Shown: one piece after another, positions 32,161-40,171 of the stretch
How positions within the stretch are numbered: position 1 is the stretch's first letter
How the letters are laid out: every line of letters starts with the position of its first letter
From: an uncultured Nitrospira sp.
Lineage (GTDB): Bacteria > Nitrospirota > Nitrospiria > Nitrospirales > Nitrospiraceae
Direction of reading: 5' to 3'
Length of the DNA: 43,702 nucleotides
Assembly (NCBI GenBank): GCA_902500995.1
Contig: CABVSR010000018.1
Location: 1 to 43,702, forward strand
The notes under the pieces: generated by a model
Databases searched by the model: none
What the model saw: the letters and a program-made list of their open reading frames with translations, nothing else
What the model was told of the DNA's origin: nothing
Position numbers and translations under genes: made by a program

Positions 32161-34207
32161 TCGACGCCCGGCTGCCACCACCGACCGGCCGCGCCTGGCA
32201 GGCCGGCTTCCACTGTTCATACTCCTAAGCTTTTCACTGCTGCTGAGCGGCTGCGCGCAGTTGTCACAACTGTTCGCGCGCACCCCGCCGGCGGATCAGC
32301 AGGTGGATCGCCAGGCGCAGGCCATCGTGGCACGGCTCGCGCCGGCCATCGAAGCTGACCTGCGTGACAATCTGAACACCATGCTCCCGGCCGTGCGCAA
32401 AGGTTTGGCAGACCAGACGAACAAGGCGGCGAGTTTTACCAACGACCTGGTCTTGCGCACGCTGGCCGACCCCTGGGATGGCCTCAGCGCGATCGAACAG
32501 ACCGGGCTGGTGGCAGCCACTGCTGCCGCAGCGGGAATTGAGGAGTTGCCCGCCGCCATCGAAATTCTCGAAAGAGGAATGGACCGGACCGGCGCCCCCT
32601 TCCGGCCCCTCAACTTTCCCGTCACCCTGGCGCGCGAGGATCTTCTCGGCTTTATGATGGAAGCGCTTGAAGATGCCCATCAAGACCGCGAGCATGCCCT
32701 GCGTCACCTGTCTCCACAGGACCGGGAGTTTCTCTTCACTCAGGCCCGCCAGCTGGCGGAACAGTTCATCCCGCAAATTACCCCGCCGGCCAGACTGGCA
32801 GAGGCCGAAGCGGCCGCCCGTTATGCGACTCTGGTCACGCAGCAGGTCGATTATGCGTCGCTCATTGCCGCCGCGCAGCGATTGGCGCGTCTCGGCAACC
32901 GGAAATTTCTGCAGCAATTGGAGATTGCGTTTCATGACAAAAAGCCGATCGGTCATTCGATCCCCGGCATCACCGGCGATCTCCTGTTAGCTCAGCAGAC
33001 TTCGTACGGGCTGGTGATCATCGGGGGACATGGTCCGAATACCTACGACCTGGATAAAGGCGCCACGCTGATCATCGACCTGGGCGGCAACGACACCTAT
33101 CGAGGCCTCATCGGCGCGAGCCCGAACAGCGACCTGGGCAACAGCATGGTAATCGACCTGAGCGGCAACGATCACTACCAGCCCGCCACGCTGGGCTTAG
33201 CCACCGGGCGCGCCGGCATCGGCATCGTCATCGACCACAGCGGAGACGATACCTACAGGCTGGCGCCCGGTTCCGGTGGGGCCGGCTTTGCGGGATTGGG
33301 TCTCCTGTATGATGGAGAAGGACAGGATCTGTACGAAGGAAGCCGGTTTACCCAAGGCGCGGCCTTCGGCGGGCTCGGCCTGCTCCTGGATCGTGCCGGC
33401 GACGATCGTTATACGAGCTTCGGCTACGCGCTGGGTTTCGGCGGTCCACTGGGCGTCGGCGCCCTCATCGATATCGCCGGCAATGATGCCTACGAATGCG
33501 GCGGAAAATATCCCAGCGCCTATAACGAGGCAGACGCGCCCCATGCCCGGCCGAGCGATCCCACGTTTCAATACGATTGTTTCGGGCTCGGCACCGGCGC
33601 GGGGCTCCGCGTCTTCAGTAAGCTTCCGGCTCAACGCGCCCAGAGCCTGGCCGGCGGGTGGGGCCTCTTGATCGATCTGGCCGGTCGTGACCGCTACCGT
33701 AGCGCGAACTTTTCGCAGGGACACGGGTATTTTTTCGGCCTTGGCGTGAAACTCGATCTATCCGGCGACGATGAGCATCAGGCGGCCCGCTATGGGCTGG
33801 GAACCGCCGCACATTCCGGCGTGGGCTTGAGCCTGGACTATCAGGGCAAGGACCGGTACGGTTCCAAGGGGCCCTTCTATAACGGCGGCACAGCCTGGGA
33901 CAGCAGCGTTGCGCTCGCCGTGGACGGCGGACCGGACAGCGATTTGTACGATCTGCCCGCCTCGACCGGTCTGGGCATGGCCGATCTGGGGGGCTGGGGC
34001 CTTTTCATCGAAGAAGGCGGCGCCGATCAATACTTTGCCGGTCGAGGACTAGGTCAGGGTACGCAGACGAGCATCGGCGCATTTTTTGATCTGGAAGGAA
34101 GGGACGACTATTCCTCACTTCCACTGCCCGGTGGACAGGCGCGACCGGAACGGCTCAACCGGAAAACGTATATTGAGAATGCAGGCAGCCTCTTCATCGA
34201 CCGGTAG
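32153..34207 (+). CDS. Lipoprotein with about twelve DxxGxDxY repeats
   Basis: 684 aa if started at TTG 32153 (AGGA nine bases upstream, overlapping otsA by eight bases); ATG 32102 is an alternative. Lipoprotein signal LPLFILLSFSLLLSGC. Residues about 30-290 are helical without known family. From about 300 to the end a repeat of 22-35 residues follows, each with D-x2-G-x-D-x-Y (DLGGNDTY, DLSGNDHY, DHSGDDTY, DRAGDDRY, DIAGNDAY, DLAGRDRY, DYQGKDRY, DLEGRDDY and variants) alternating with GxGxGxLxD strands. The pattern suggests a beta-solenoid or calcium-binding surface, somewhat like RTX repeats but with Tyr. Located between otsA and lon; probably outer membrane. Confidence 0.8.
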   Translation: MNNRRPAATTDRPRLAGRLPLFILLSFSLLLSGCAQLSQLFARTPPADQQVDRQAQAIVARLAPAIEADLRDNLNTMLPAVRKGLADQTNKAASFTNDLVLRTLADPWDGLSAIEQTGLVAATAAAAGIEELPAAIEILERGMDRTGAPFRPLNFPVTLAREDLLGFMMEALEDAHQDREHALRHLSPQDREFLFTQARQLAEQFIPQITPPARLAEAEAAARYATLVTQQVDYASLIAAAQRLARLGNRKFLQQLEIAFHDKKPIGHSIPGITGDLLLAQQTSYGLVIIGGHGPNTYDLDKGATLIIDLGGNDTYRGLIGASPNSDLGNSMVIDLSGNDHYQPATLGLATGRAGIGIVIDHSGDDTYRLAPGSGGAGFAGLGLLYDGEGQDLYEGSRFTQGAAFGGLGLLLDRAGDDRYTSFGYALGFGGPLGVGALIDIAGNDAYECGGKYPSAYNEADAPHARPSDPTFQYDCFGLGTGAGLRVFSKLPAQRAQSLAGGWGLLIDLAGRDRYRSANFSQGHGYFFGLGVKLDLSGDDEHQAARYGLGTAAHSGVGLSLDYQGKDRYGSKGPFYNGGTAWDSSVALAVDGGPDSDLYDLPASTGLGMADLGGWGLFIEEGGADQYFAGRGLGQGTQTSIGAFFDLEGRDDYSSLPLPGGQARPERLNRKTYIENAGSLFIDR

Positions 34208-34331
34208 CAGGGCGGTGAAAAAGACCGCCGGCTTTGTTCTCGCATCGCGCAGAAGCTCAACGTACCGCAAGGGTACGCCTCGCCTCTTTGCTCGCTGCGG
34301 CCTCGCTGGACGGCCTTTTTGACCACCCTGC
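34207..34331. repeat. REP/MITE-like palindromic element, copy 3
   Basis: Starts at the last base of the lipoprotein stop codon: GCAGGGCGGTGAAAAAGACC... to ...GGCCTTTTTGACCACCCTGC, inverted ends of about 15 bp. Internal blocks TTCTCGCATC, CTCGCTGCGGCC and GCTGGACGGCC are those of copies 1 and 2 in the opposite orientation. May act as a terminator stem. The rest up to lon at 34501 holds only a weak promoter-like pair (TTGACT 34387, TATCTC 34409). Confidence 0.85.
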
Positions 34332-34500
34332 AAGCTCGCTCCGCATCGTGTCCAGCCCTTGAGTTCTCCCTCTTCCTGAACTGCGCTTGACTCCCCCCTC
34401 CCCGTGGCTATCTCAAAGAACGGTGATCAACAGGAACGAACATCATTGCTCGTAGCCCATTCATCTTTCTTGTGATGACCTCAGAATCCTGGAGGAAGAT

Positions 34501-36897
34501 ATGACCGATTCCAACGGCCCCATACTCACGAACCTACCGATACTCCCGTTGAAGCGCACGGTATTGTTCCCCGGCACGATGATGCCCCTGACGGTCGGGC
34601 GCGACCGTTCCATCGCCGCCGTCGAAGCCGCGCTGAAGACCGAAGACAAGACCTTGCTGGTCGTGGCGCAACGGGATGCGCAAACCGATCAACCCACACT
34701 CGAAGATCTGTATACGATTGGGACCAAGGCCGTCATCAAGCAAACAGCCCGCACCCAAGAAGGTCATTATAATATTTTGATCCAGGGTTTGGAGCGGTTC
34801 GTGCTGCTGAAGCTGGATCAAGTCGATCCCTATCTTCAGGCGCGGGTCAAGCAATTGCCGGCTCCCGACGAACGGAGCACGGAGGTCGAAGCCCTGCACC
34901 GGGCGATTCTCGACATCATCACCGAATTGCCGAAATTGATCCAGACTCCAGGCGTGCACGAAGCGGTGGCGGCGCTGGGGACTGAAGAAGATCCCGTCGT
35001 GTTGGCCTATCGTATTGCCTCGTTGCTGAACCTCACGCTCGACGGCGAGCAGCAGTTGCTGGAAGCCTCGACCCGGGCCGATCTGTTGCGCGGGCTCTAC
35101 GCGGCGCTGTCGCGGGAGGTCCAGATTCTCCAGCTGCGGGACAAGATCACCAGCGAAGCCAGGGAGAAGCTCGGCAAGACCCAGCGGGAATATCTGCTGC
35201 GCGAGCAACTGAAGACGATTCAGCAGGAGCTCGGAGAGGGCAACGGCGAAGAGGATGAGGTCGCCGCGCTGAGAAAGAAGGTTCAGGAGGCGGATCTGCC
35301 CGAACAGGTGCGGAAAGAAACCGATCGCGAGCTGACGCGCCTGGCAAAAACTCCCAGCGCCTCGCCTGAACATCAGGTCATCCGCAGCTATCTCGAGCTG
35401 GTGCTCGAGTTGCCGTGGAACAAATCGTCCGAAGAAGGCCTGGACCTCGCCCATGTGCGAAAGGTGTTGAACGAGGACCATTACGGCATCAAGGAGGTGA
35501 AGGAACGGATTGTGGAGCACTTGGCGGTACTGAAGTTGAACCCGTCTGCCAAGGCGCCGATTCTCTGCCTGGTCGGGCCTCCGGGAGTGGGGAAAACCAG
35601 TCTGGGACAGTCCATCGCCAAGTCCATGGGCCGGACCTTCGAGCGATTCAGCCTCGGCGGCTTGCATGACGAAGGCGAACTGCGCGGCCACCGCCGCACC
35701 TATGTCGGCGCGCTGCCAGGGCGTATTATCCAGGCAGTGCGGCGAGCCGGAGTGAATAACCCGGTCATCATGTTGGACGAGGTCGATAAGCTGGGCCGCG
35801 ATTTCCGGGGCGACCCTGCGGCGGCTTTGCTGGAGATTCTGGATCCCGCACAGAACCATACGTTCCGCGACCATTATCTCGATCTGCCGTTCGACCTGTC
35901 GAAGGTGTTTTTCATCACGACGGCCAATACACTGGAGACCCTCTCGCAGCCGTTGCTGGATCGGATGGAGATCATCCGCGTGAACGGCTACAGCGAACGG
36001 GAAAAGCGGGAAATCGCCCTGCGCTACCTCTGGCCAAGACGGCTGAAGGAAGCCGGTCTGATGGCTGACGAGGTGACCTTGCCCGATGCCGTGCTCGACC
36101 ACATTATCGGCCGGTACACCAGGGAATCCGGGGTGCGGCAACTGGAGCAGATGCTGGGCCGTATCACGCGAAAAGTGGCAGTGACTTTTGCCGATCGGCC
36201 GTCCGATGCACCGGCCGCGCCGGTGGAGATCACGCAACCGCTGCTGGACGAATGGCTCGGGCAGGAACGATTCCAGCCGGAAGAAGCGCGCAAGAATCTG
36301 CCGGCGGGTGTCGCCACCGGCATGGCCTGGACGCCCACGGGTGGTGACGTGCTGTATATCGAAACGACCCTGCTGCCCGGCAGTCACGAGTTGACGCTCA
36401 CCGGACAATTGGGAGACGTGATGCAGGAATCGGCTCGCGCGGCGCGCAGCTATCTCTGGTCGCATGCCGAAAGCATGGGGCTGGACATCTCGCGCTTCAA
36501 GCGGAACGGCGTGCACATCCACGTGCCGTCCGGCGCCATTCCCAAAGACGGCCCTTCGGCCGGGATCACGATGGCGACCGCGCTGGCCTCGGCCTATGTC
36601 GGCAAACCGGTGCGGAGCGACACGGCCATGACCGGCGAGATCAGCCTGACCGGTCTAGTGCTGCCGGTCGGCGGCATCAAGGAAAAAGTGCTGGCGGCGC
36701 ATCGGGCCGGCATCAAGCGGATCATTCTGCCGAAGGCCAACGAGAAAGATCTCAAGGAGGTGCCGCAGGAAGTTCGCGATGAATTGACGGTCATTCCGGT
36801 CGAGCGGATCGAGGAAGTTCTGCCGGTGGCCTTCAACCAGGATTCGGGCTCGCCGGACGAAAAACACGAGCCCGTCACGTCATCCACTGTGTCGTAA
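34501..36897 (+). CDS. lon: ATP-dependent protease La (Lon)
   Basis: 798-aa LonA protease of AAA+ type degrading unfolded and regulatory proteins in the cytosol. N-terminal LAN domain (LPILPLKRTVLFPGTMMPLTVGR), central coiled region, Walker A GPPGVGKTS (359-367), Walker B IMLDEVDKL, sensor FITTANT, and a C-terminal protease domain with catalytic Ser686 in PKDGPSAG and Lys729 in GGIKEKVLAAHR. Full length. GGAGGAAGAT directly precedes ATG 34501. A GC-rich hairpin follows the stop. Confidence 0.97.
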   Translation: MTDSNGPILTNLPILPLKRTVLFPGTMMPLTVGRDRSIAAVEAALKTEDKTLLVVAQRDAQTDQPTLEDLYTIGTKAVIKQTARTQEGHYNILIQGLERFVLLKLDQVDPYLQARVKQLPAPDERSTEVEALHRAILDIITELPKLIQTPGVHEAVAALGTEEDPVVLAYRIASLLNLTLDGEQQLLEASTRADLLRGLYAALSREVQILQLRDKITSEAREKLGKTQREYLLREQLKTIQQELGEGNGEEDEVAALRKKVQEADLPEQVRKETDRELTRLAKTPSASPEHQVIRSYLELVLELPWNKSSEEGLDLAHVRKVLNEDHYGIKEVKERIVEHLAVLKLNPSAKAPILCLVGPPGVGKTSLGQSIAKSMGRTFERFSLGGLHDEGELRGHRRTYVGALPGRIIQAVRRAGVNNPVIMLDEVDKLGRDFRGDPAAALLEILDPAQNHTFRDHYLDLPFDLSKVFFITTANTLETLSQPLLDRMEIIRVNGYSEREKREIALRYLWPRRLKEAGLMADEVTLPDAVLDHIIGRYTRESGVRQLEQMLGRITRKVAVTFADRPSDAPAAPVEITQPLLDEWLGQERFQPEEARKNLPAGVATGMAWTPTGGDVLYIETTLLPGSHELTLTGQLGDVMQESARAARSYLWSHAESMGLDISRFKRNGVHIHVPSGAIPKDGPSAGITMATALASAYVGKPVRSDTAMTGEISLTGLVLPVGGIKEKVLAAHRAGIKRIILPKANEKDLKEVPQEVRDELTVIPVERIEEVLPVAFNQDSGSPDEKHEPVTSSTVS

Positions 36898-36908
36898 GTT
36901 AAGTTATG

Positions 36909-36936
36909 GAGGCCCTGGCGCCAGAGCCGGGGCCTC
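36909..36936 (+). terminator. Hairpin downstream of lon
   Basis: GAGGCCC and GGGCCTC form a 7-bp stem around a 14-base loop, 12 bases after the lon stop. There is no T-run, so it may be only a weak or Rho-assisted terminator. Confidence 0.45.
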
Positions 36937-37092
36937 GCACCAGCGTGATTCCTCTCTCCGCACAGTCTTGTGCTGTTTCACAGCCAAGGTTCACCCATCC
37001 AATCGCCTTGCCCTGCCGTAAAGACATGTGTAAGGATGAAGCTTTGCGTGAACAGTTCGGCGACTTTGACGAACCGGCAAAGGAGATGATCC

Positions 37093-37512
37093 ATGCCAGC
37101 ACATAGCGAGATCGGCCCGATCGTAAAAGTGACCAAGTCCGACGAGGAATGGAAGAAGCTGCTGTCGTCCGCTGCCTACCGGGTGTTGCGACATGAAGAT
37201 ACCGAACGGGCCTATACCAGTCCCTTGCATGAGAATCACCAAGCCGGCCTCTATCACTGCGCCGGCTGTGACCTCCCCGCCTACTCGTCCGAGCATAAGT
37301 TCGATAGCGGCACGGGCTGGCCGAGCTTCTGGCAACCTGTCGATCCCAAGGTTGTCGAAACGCGCACCGATAGCAGATTCTTCATGACGCGGGTGGAAGT
37401 GCATTGCGCACGCTGCGGCGGGCATCAGGGACATGTCTTCGAGGACGGTCCTAAACCGACCGGATTGCGCTACTGCATCAACGGCGTCTCCTTGAAGTTC
37501 GTGCCCTCTTGA
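37093..37512 (+). CDS. msrB: Peptide-methionine (R)-S-oxide reductase MsrB
   Basis: 139 aa. Reduces the R form of methionine sulfoxide in proteins with thioredoxin. Structural zinc C56, C59 (CAGC) and C105, C108 (CARC); catalytic Cys128 in RYCINGVSLKF; substrate-pocket GTGWPSFWQP (74-83) and GHVFEDG. The usual resolving cysteine (near E. coli-type position 64) is not obvious, being Ser in AYSSEHKFDSG. AAAGGAG lies seven bases before ATG. No signal peptide, so cytosolic. Close to lon, fitting a protein-quality and oxidative-stress theme. Confidence 0.95.
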   Translation: MPAHSEIGPIVKVTKSDEEWKKLLSSAAYRVLRHEDTERAYTSPLHENHQAGLYHCAGCDLPAYSSEHKFDSGTGWPSFWQPVDPKVVETRTDSRFFMTRVEVHCARCGGHQGHVFEDGPKPTGLRYCINGVSLKFVPS

Positions 37513-37597
37513 AGGTCCCGACGACAACGATTTCTTGAACGGCCTCTGCGCTTGACGCCGATCGCCTGTGACATCGCGCCGAGCGCTCCGTCGCACC

Positions 37598-37627
37598 TTG
37601 CAATTTATCGCTGAAGACTCCTAGACT
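37598..37627 (+). promoter_or_regulatory. Promoter of the lipoprotein gene at 37637, near-leaderless
   Basis: TTGCAA (37598-37603), 18-base spacer, TAGACT (37622-37627), then nine bases to ATG 37637. There is no Shine-Dalgarno, so the message probably begins within three bases of the start codon. Confidence 0.55.
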
Positions 37628-37636
37628 ATCCAATCC

Positions 37637-38803
37637 ATGGCTGCTTGCCTTTCACTGCGCGTTGTTTCTGCCGCCCTCTTGATGGGGGCCACGCTCCTCG
37701 GCTGTTCCCAATCCACCGACGTCATTTCGACGAATTTGAATGCCTGCCTCATCGTGACCGAAGCCGAGGTTGAATTCGCCATCGGTACGCCGGTCACGCC
37801 GGGCCTGCGCCAGAACGACCGCCAATGTCTCTATCAGGCGAAGCGCAATCCGCAGGAAACGGTGATGGTCGAATTGAATTCCGGACCGGATGGGGACCGG
37901 AAAAGTCTGTTTCAGGATCAACGCTCCAAAGCCGGCCACCAGCCGGTCGCCGGCGTCGGCGATGGCGCGTTCACGCTCCGTTCGCCCATCGGGGGTATCC
38001 AGCTGACCTTCTTAAAGTCGGATGCGCTGGTGACCTTGTCGCTCACGTCTACCAAACAAGCCAATCCCCAGGCAGCGGTCACGAATCTCGCGAAAGTCGC
38101 CGCTACCAGGCTCGGCGCCCCGATTCGCGCGACTCCAGCCTCGGCGGCCGAACGTGGAATCACAGGCTCGCCGTCACAGTGGGCCGGCGACTGGTACGGC
38201 TGCATGCCCGTCGGCATAATGTACGGGAAGGGCCATCTCACATTGAACGAACAGGGCACCTGGACGATGACGACCGCCGTGGTCATGCCGGGTACCATCG
38301 TCGCAGACCGCGGGCGCTGGGAAGCGGAATCCTATCAGGAGATTCTGCATGGCACCTATCAAGTCGCCGGCAGCGACCGGTTTTCCACGACCGGCATCCT
38401 CAACGTGACCTGGGACAAGCTCGCAAAGAACCAAGGGCCGACTAAATTCGATCCGCTTCTCTGGCAATCCTTCTCGGCGATTCCACGCAAAGTGACGGTG
38501 AAACGGCTACCGGCGATCGAACCGACGCTGATCGGCACCTGGGAAGGGTCCGCAAAATTTCTTGATCGGCAGGAAGACTTTGTCTGGACAATTACCGCGG
38601 CCAACGTCTCCGAATTTTTTAAAGCGACGTCGCAAACCGGCCGCCTCGAGCAGGAGCAGGATCGGTTTCGATTGGTCGTCCCGCAAAGCAAAACGCCGCC
38701 TCTCTCAGTTCGGGTGTTATCGCAGGAGAAAATGGAACTGACCGATCCGAGCGGCACCGTCTCTCAGTGGAACCGGAACGAGAAACTCCTGTCGCGCTGT
38801 TGA
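37637..38803 (+). CDS. Lipoprotein of unknown function
   Basis: 388 aa with lipoprotein signal MAACLSLRVVSAALLMGATLLGC (lipobox LLGC, Cys23). The first part of the mature protein (about 30-170: NACLIVTEAEVEFAIGTPVTPG...RQCLYQ) resembles small sensor-like lipoprotein domains with a Cys pair (C37, C63). The second half (about 185-388) contains two related beta-rich segments that start with WAGDWYGC and GTWEGSAK, suggesting an internal duplication of a lipocalin-like fold. Function not recognised. Leaderless-type promoter upstream. Confidence 0.78.
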   Translation: MAACLSLRVVSAALLMGATLLGCSQSTDVISTNLNACLIVTEAEVEFAIGTPVTPGLRQNDRQCLYQAKRNPQETVMVELNSGPDGDRKSLFQDQRSKAGHQPVAGVGDGAFTLRSPIGGIQLTFLKSDALVTLSLTSTKQANPQAAVTNLAKVAATRLGAPIRATPASAAERGITGSPSQWAGDWYGCMPVGIMYGKGHLTLNEQGTWTMTTAVVMPGTIVADRGRWEAESYQEILHGTYQVAGSDRFSTTGILNVTWDKLAKNQGPTKFDPLLWQSFSAIPRKVTVKRLPAIEPTLIGTWEGSAKFLDRQEDFVWTITAANVSEFFKATSQTGRLEQEQDRFRLVVPQSKTPPLSVRVLSQEKMELTDPSGTVSQWNRNEKLLSRC

Positions 38804-38854
38804 CCGCCGGGGCGAACAATTGCCGATTTATTTCGTTCGTATCTTCCGCGCACC

Positions 38855-38884
38855 TTGACCGGCTTTTCCCTCCTCCGATAGACT
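38855..38884 (+). promoter_or_regulatory. Promoter of the gene at 38891, leaderless
   Basis: TTGACC (38855-38860), 18-base spacer, TAGACT (38879-38884), six bases, then ATG 38891. The same TAGACT -10 hexamer and spacer length occur upstream of 37637. Confidence 0.6.
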
Positions 38885-38890
38885 GACATC

Positions 38891-39298
38891 ATGCGAACGT
38901 GGCTTATTGCTACTGTCTTCCTGGCCGCACCGATGCTGCTCACGGCAGAGGTCCCTGCCGCGCAGGCCGCAGAGCGCCAGGACAAGCAAGCAAGCGAGTT
39001 CTTCGATCAGGTGGTGCCGAAGGGACTCCTGCGCGACCTCTACAACCAGGCCCTCTCCACGGTACAGGAGTACGTCGAGCTGGAAGGCAGCCTGCCCGGC
39101 GAAGGCCAATCACGGCATCAGGCGGGCGAGTTTCGGCTCAAGCTGTTCCCGCAGGGTAAGTCCCGGTCCCGAGAGCACGTGACAGCCGAAGGGTCATTTC
39201 GCCTGTCACCCGATGCCGATCAGCGGGAATTCACGCTGCGATTCAAATCCACCCGTGATTCTCCGCCGGGCCCTTCACCGAGTGACGATGTGATCTGA
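38891..39298 (+). CDS. Exported protein of unknown function
   Basis: 135 aa. Signal peptide MRTWLIATVFLAAPMLLTA..., cleavage probably at AQA-AE (about 28). The mature part is charged: helix FFDQVVPKGLLRDLYNQALSTVQEYVELEG, then two strand-like segments GEFRLKLFPQGKS and GSFRLSPDADQREFTLRFKS. Ends in a Pro/Ser-rich tail. No cysteine, no known motif. No Shine-Dalgarno, consistent with the leaderless-type promoter. Short spacing from the lipoprotein gene upstream (87 bases). Confidence 0.75.
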   Translation: MRTWLIATVFLAAPMLLTAEVPAAQAAERQDKQASEFFDQVVPKGLLRDLYNQALSTVQEYVELEGSLPGEGQSRHQAGEFRLKLFPQGKSRSREHVTAEGSFRLSPDADQREFTLRFKSTRDSPPGPSPSDDVI

Positions 39299-39337
39299 GG
39301 AGCGCGAGTGCGCGCGGGCCTTCGTAGCTTCCAGCCC

Positions 39338-39366
39338 TTGACCAGGGTATCAGCGGGGCATAGAAT
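39338..39366 (+). promoter_or_regulatory. Sigma-70 promoter upstream of the small-protein genes
   Basis: TTGACC (39338-39343), 17-base spacer, TAGAAT (39361-39366). Predicted start near 39373. It would serve the frames at 39410, 39625 and 39910. Confidence 0.6.
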
Positions 39367-39409
39367 GTTTTTCTGGTAAACGATCCGCCTGACTCCGGAG
39401 GTCGGAACC

Positions 39410-39652
39410 ATGCTCTTCCTTGGGACTCACATCCAACGGGACGAACATGGGTGGTGTACCCTCCTCTCTCCCCCTACGTCTTCTATTCACAGCGCCGAGT
39501 TGCAATCATCCACTTACTGCATCCTTGCGCGCGCGCCTTTCCGACCCCTGCTGCCGGCATCGATCAACGGTAGGGCGACGCGTGAACAAAGGACCCGCGC
39601 GGTCCTCGTGCGGGAGCGTGGCCTATGTCTGGTATCTATTGGGGCATTGTGA
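39410..39652 (+). CDS. Possible small protein (80 aa), doubtful
   Basis: ATG preceded by GGAGGT at eight bases and by a good promoter, but the product (rich in Ser, Arg, Leu; no membrane segment, no motif) looks like random translation and it overlaps the better gene at 39625. It may be a leader frame that sets translation of 39625. Confidence 0.25.
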   Translation: MLFLGTHIQRDEHGWCTLLSPPTSSIHSAELQSSTYCILARAPFRPLLPASINGRATREQRTRAVLVRERGLCLVSIGAL

Positions 39653-39804
39653 CAGGTCTCTTGGCGATGGTGGCGACCCTGTTTCTGTGCGTCGACATTC
39701 TGTACGGCACACAGGAGGGATCCTCCAAGGCGCCGGGAAATGGAATGGATGAGTCGGAAAAGGCGGCCGGGCCCGCCGTGAAGGGCTCGCGCCAGGCGGC
39801 TTAA
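39625..39804 (+). CDS. Small single-pass membrane protein (59 aa)
   Basis: MSGIYWGIVTGLLAMVATLFLCVDILYG forms one membrane helix (about 5-26), followed by a hydrophilic tail rich in Gly, Ala, Lys and Glu (TQEGSSKAPGNGMDESEKAAG...). GGGAG lies eight bases upstream of ATG. Its size and shape resemble small subunits of respiratory complexes, but no family match is evident. Precedes a second small membrane protein gene by about 105 bases. Confidence 0.65.
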   Translation: MSGIYWGIVTGLLAMVATLFLCVDILYGTQEGSSKAPGNGMDESEKAAGPAVKGSRQAA

Positions 39805-39909
39805 GGCCGGCTGCCGACCCGGCAGTCCGGACGAAAATGCCATCAAGGTCCTGTCAACGAACCGACGTTCCCGGCAACGAATCTGTTGTGCCATCAACGG
39901 AGGTGCCAC

Positions 39910-40080
39910 ATGGAAGTCGAGATTATCGGTGTCGCAACAATGATTTCCCTGGTATGGCTGATTGCTTGGTCGATGGCGGGCGAGAGCGAGTCCGAGAGGC
40001 GGCGAATGGCTTCGTCGCCTGACAGCGGTCACTCGTTTGAAACCGCGACCGGCGACACGCGGGTCAGACACGCGGCCTAA
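39910..40080 (+). CDS. Small single-pass membrane protein (56 aa)
   Basis: MEVEIIGVATMISLVWLIAWSMAGE is one membrane helix, then a Ser/Arg/Glu-rich cytosolic or periplasmic tail (SESERRRMASSPDSGHSFETATGDTRVRHAA). GGAGGTG is four bases before ATG, a strong ribosome binding site. Same architecture as the 59-aa gene upstream; probably the same transcript. Function unknown. Confidence 0.65.
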   Translation: MEVEIIGVATMISLVWLIAWSMAGESESERRRMASSPDSGHSFETATGDTRVRHAA

Positions 40081-40171
40081 GCTTGTAACCGTATTGTGCT
40101 GAAGACAGTGTCCGTGCCCTTTCGATTGCGGGCAGGCGGAGAGGTTTGGTGTGTGCCGGCAGCCCGGATGG

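Noticed and set aside
31003-32283. Minus-strand open frame of 426 codons
   Set aside because: Antisense of the GT20 gene; no ribosome binding site or family motif.
34387-34414. Heat-shock (sigma-32) promoter for lon
   Set aside because: No CTTGAA/CCCCAT pair with correct spacing and no CIRCE repeat; only a weak sigma-70-like TTGACT/TATCTC pair.
34534-36522. Minus-strand open frame of 662 codons
   Set aside because: Antisense of lon. Long only because GC-rich codon bias removes stops on the opposite strand.
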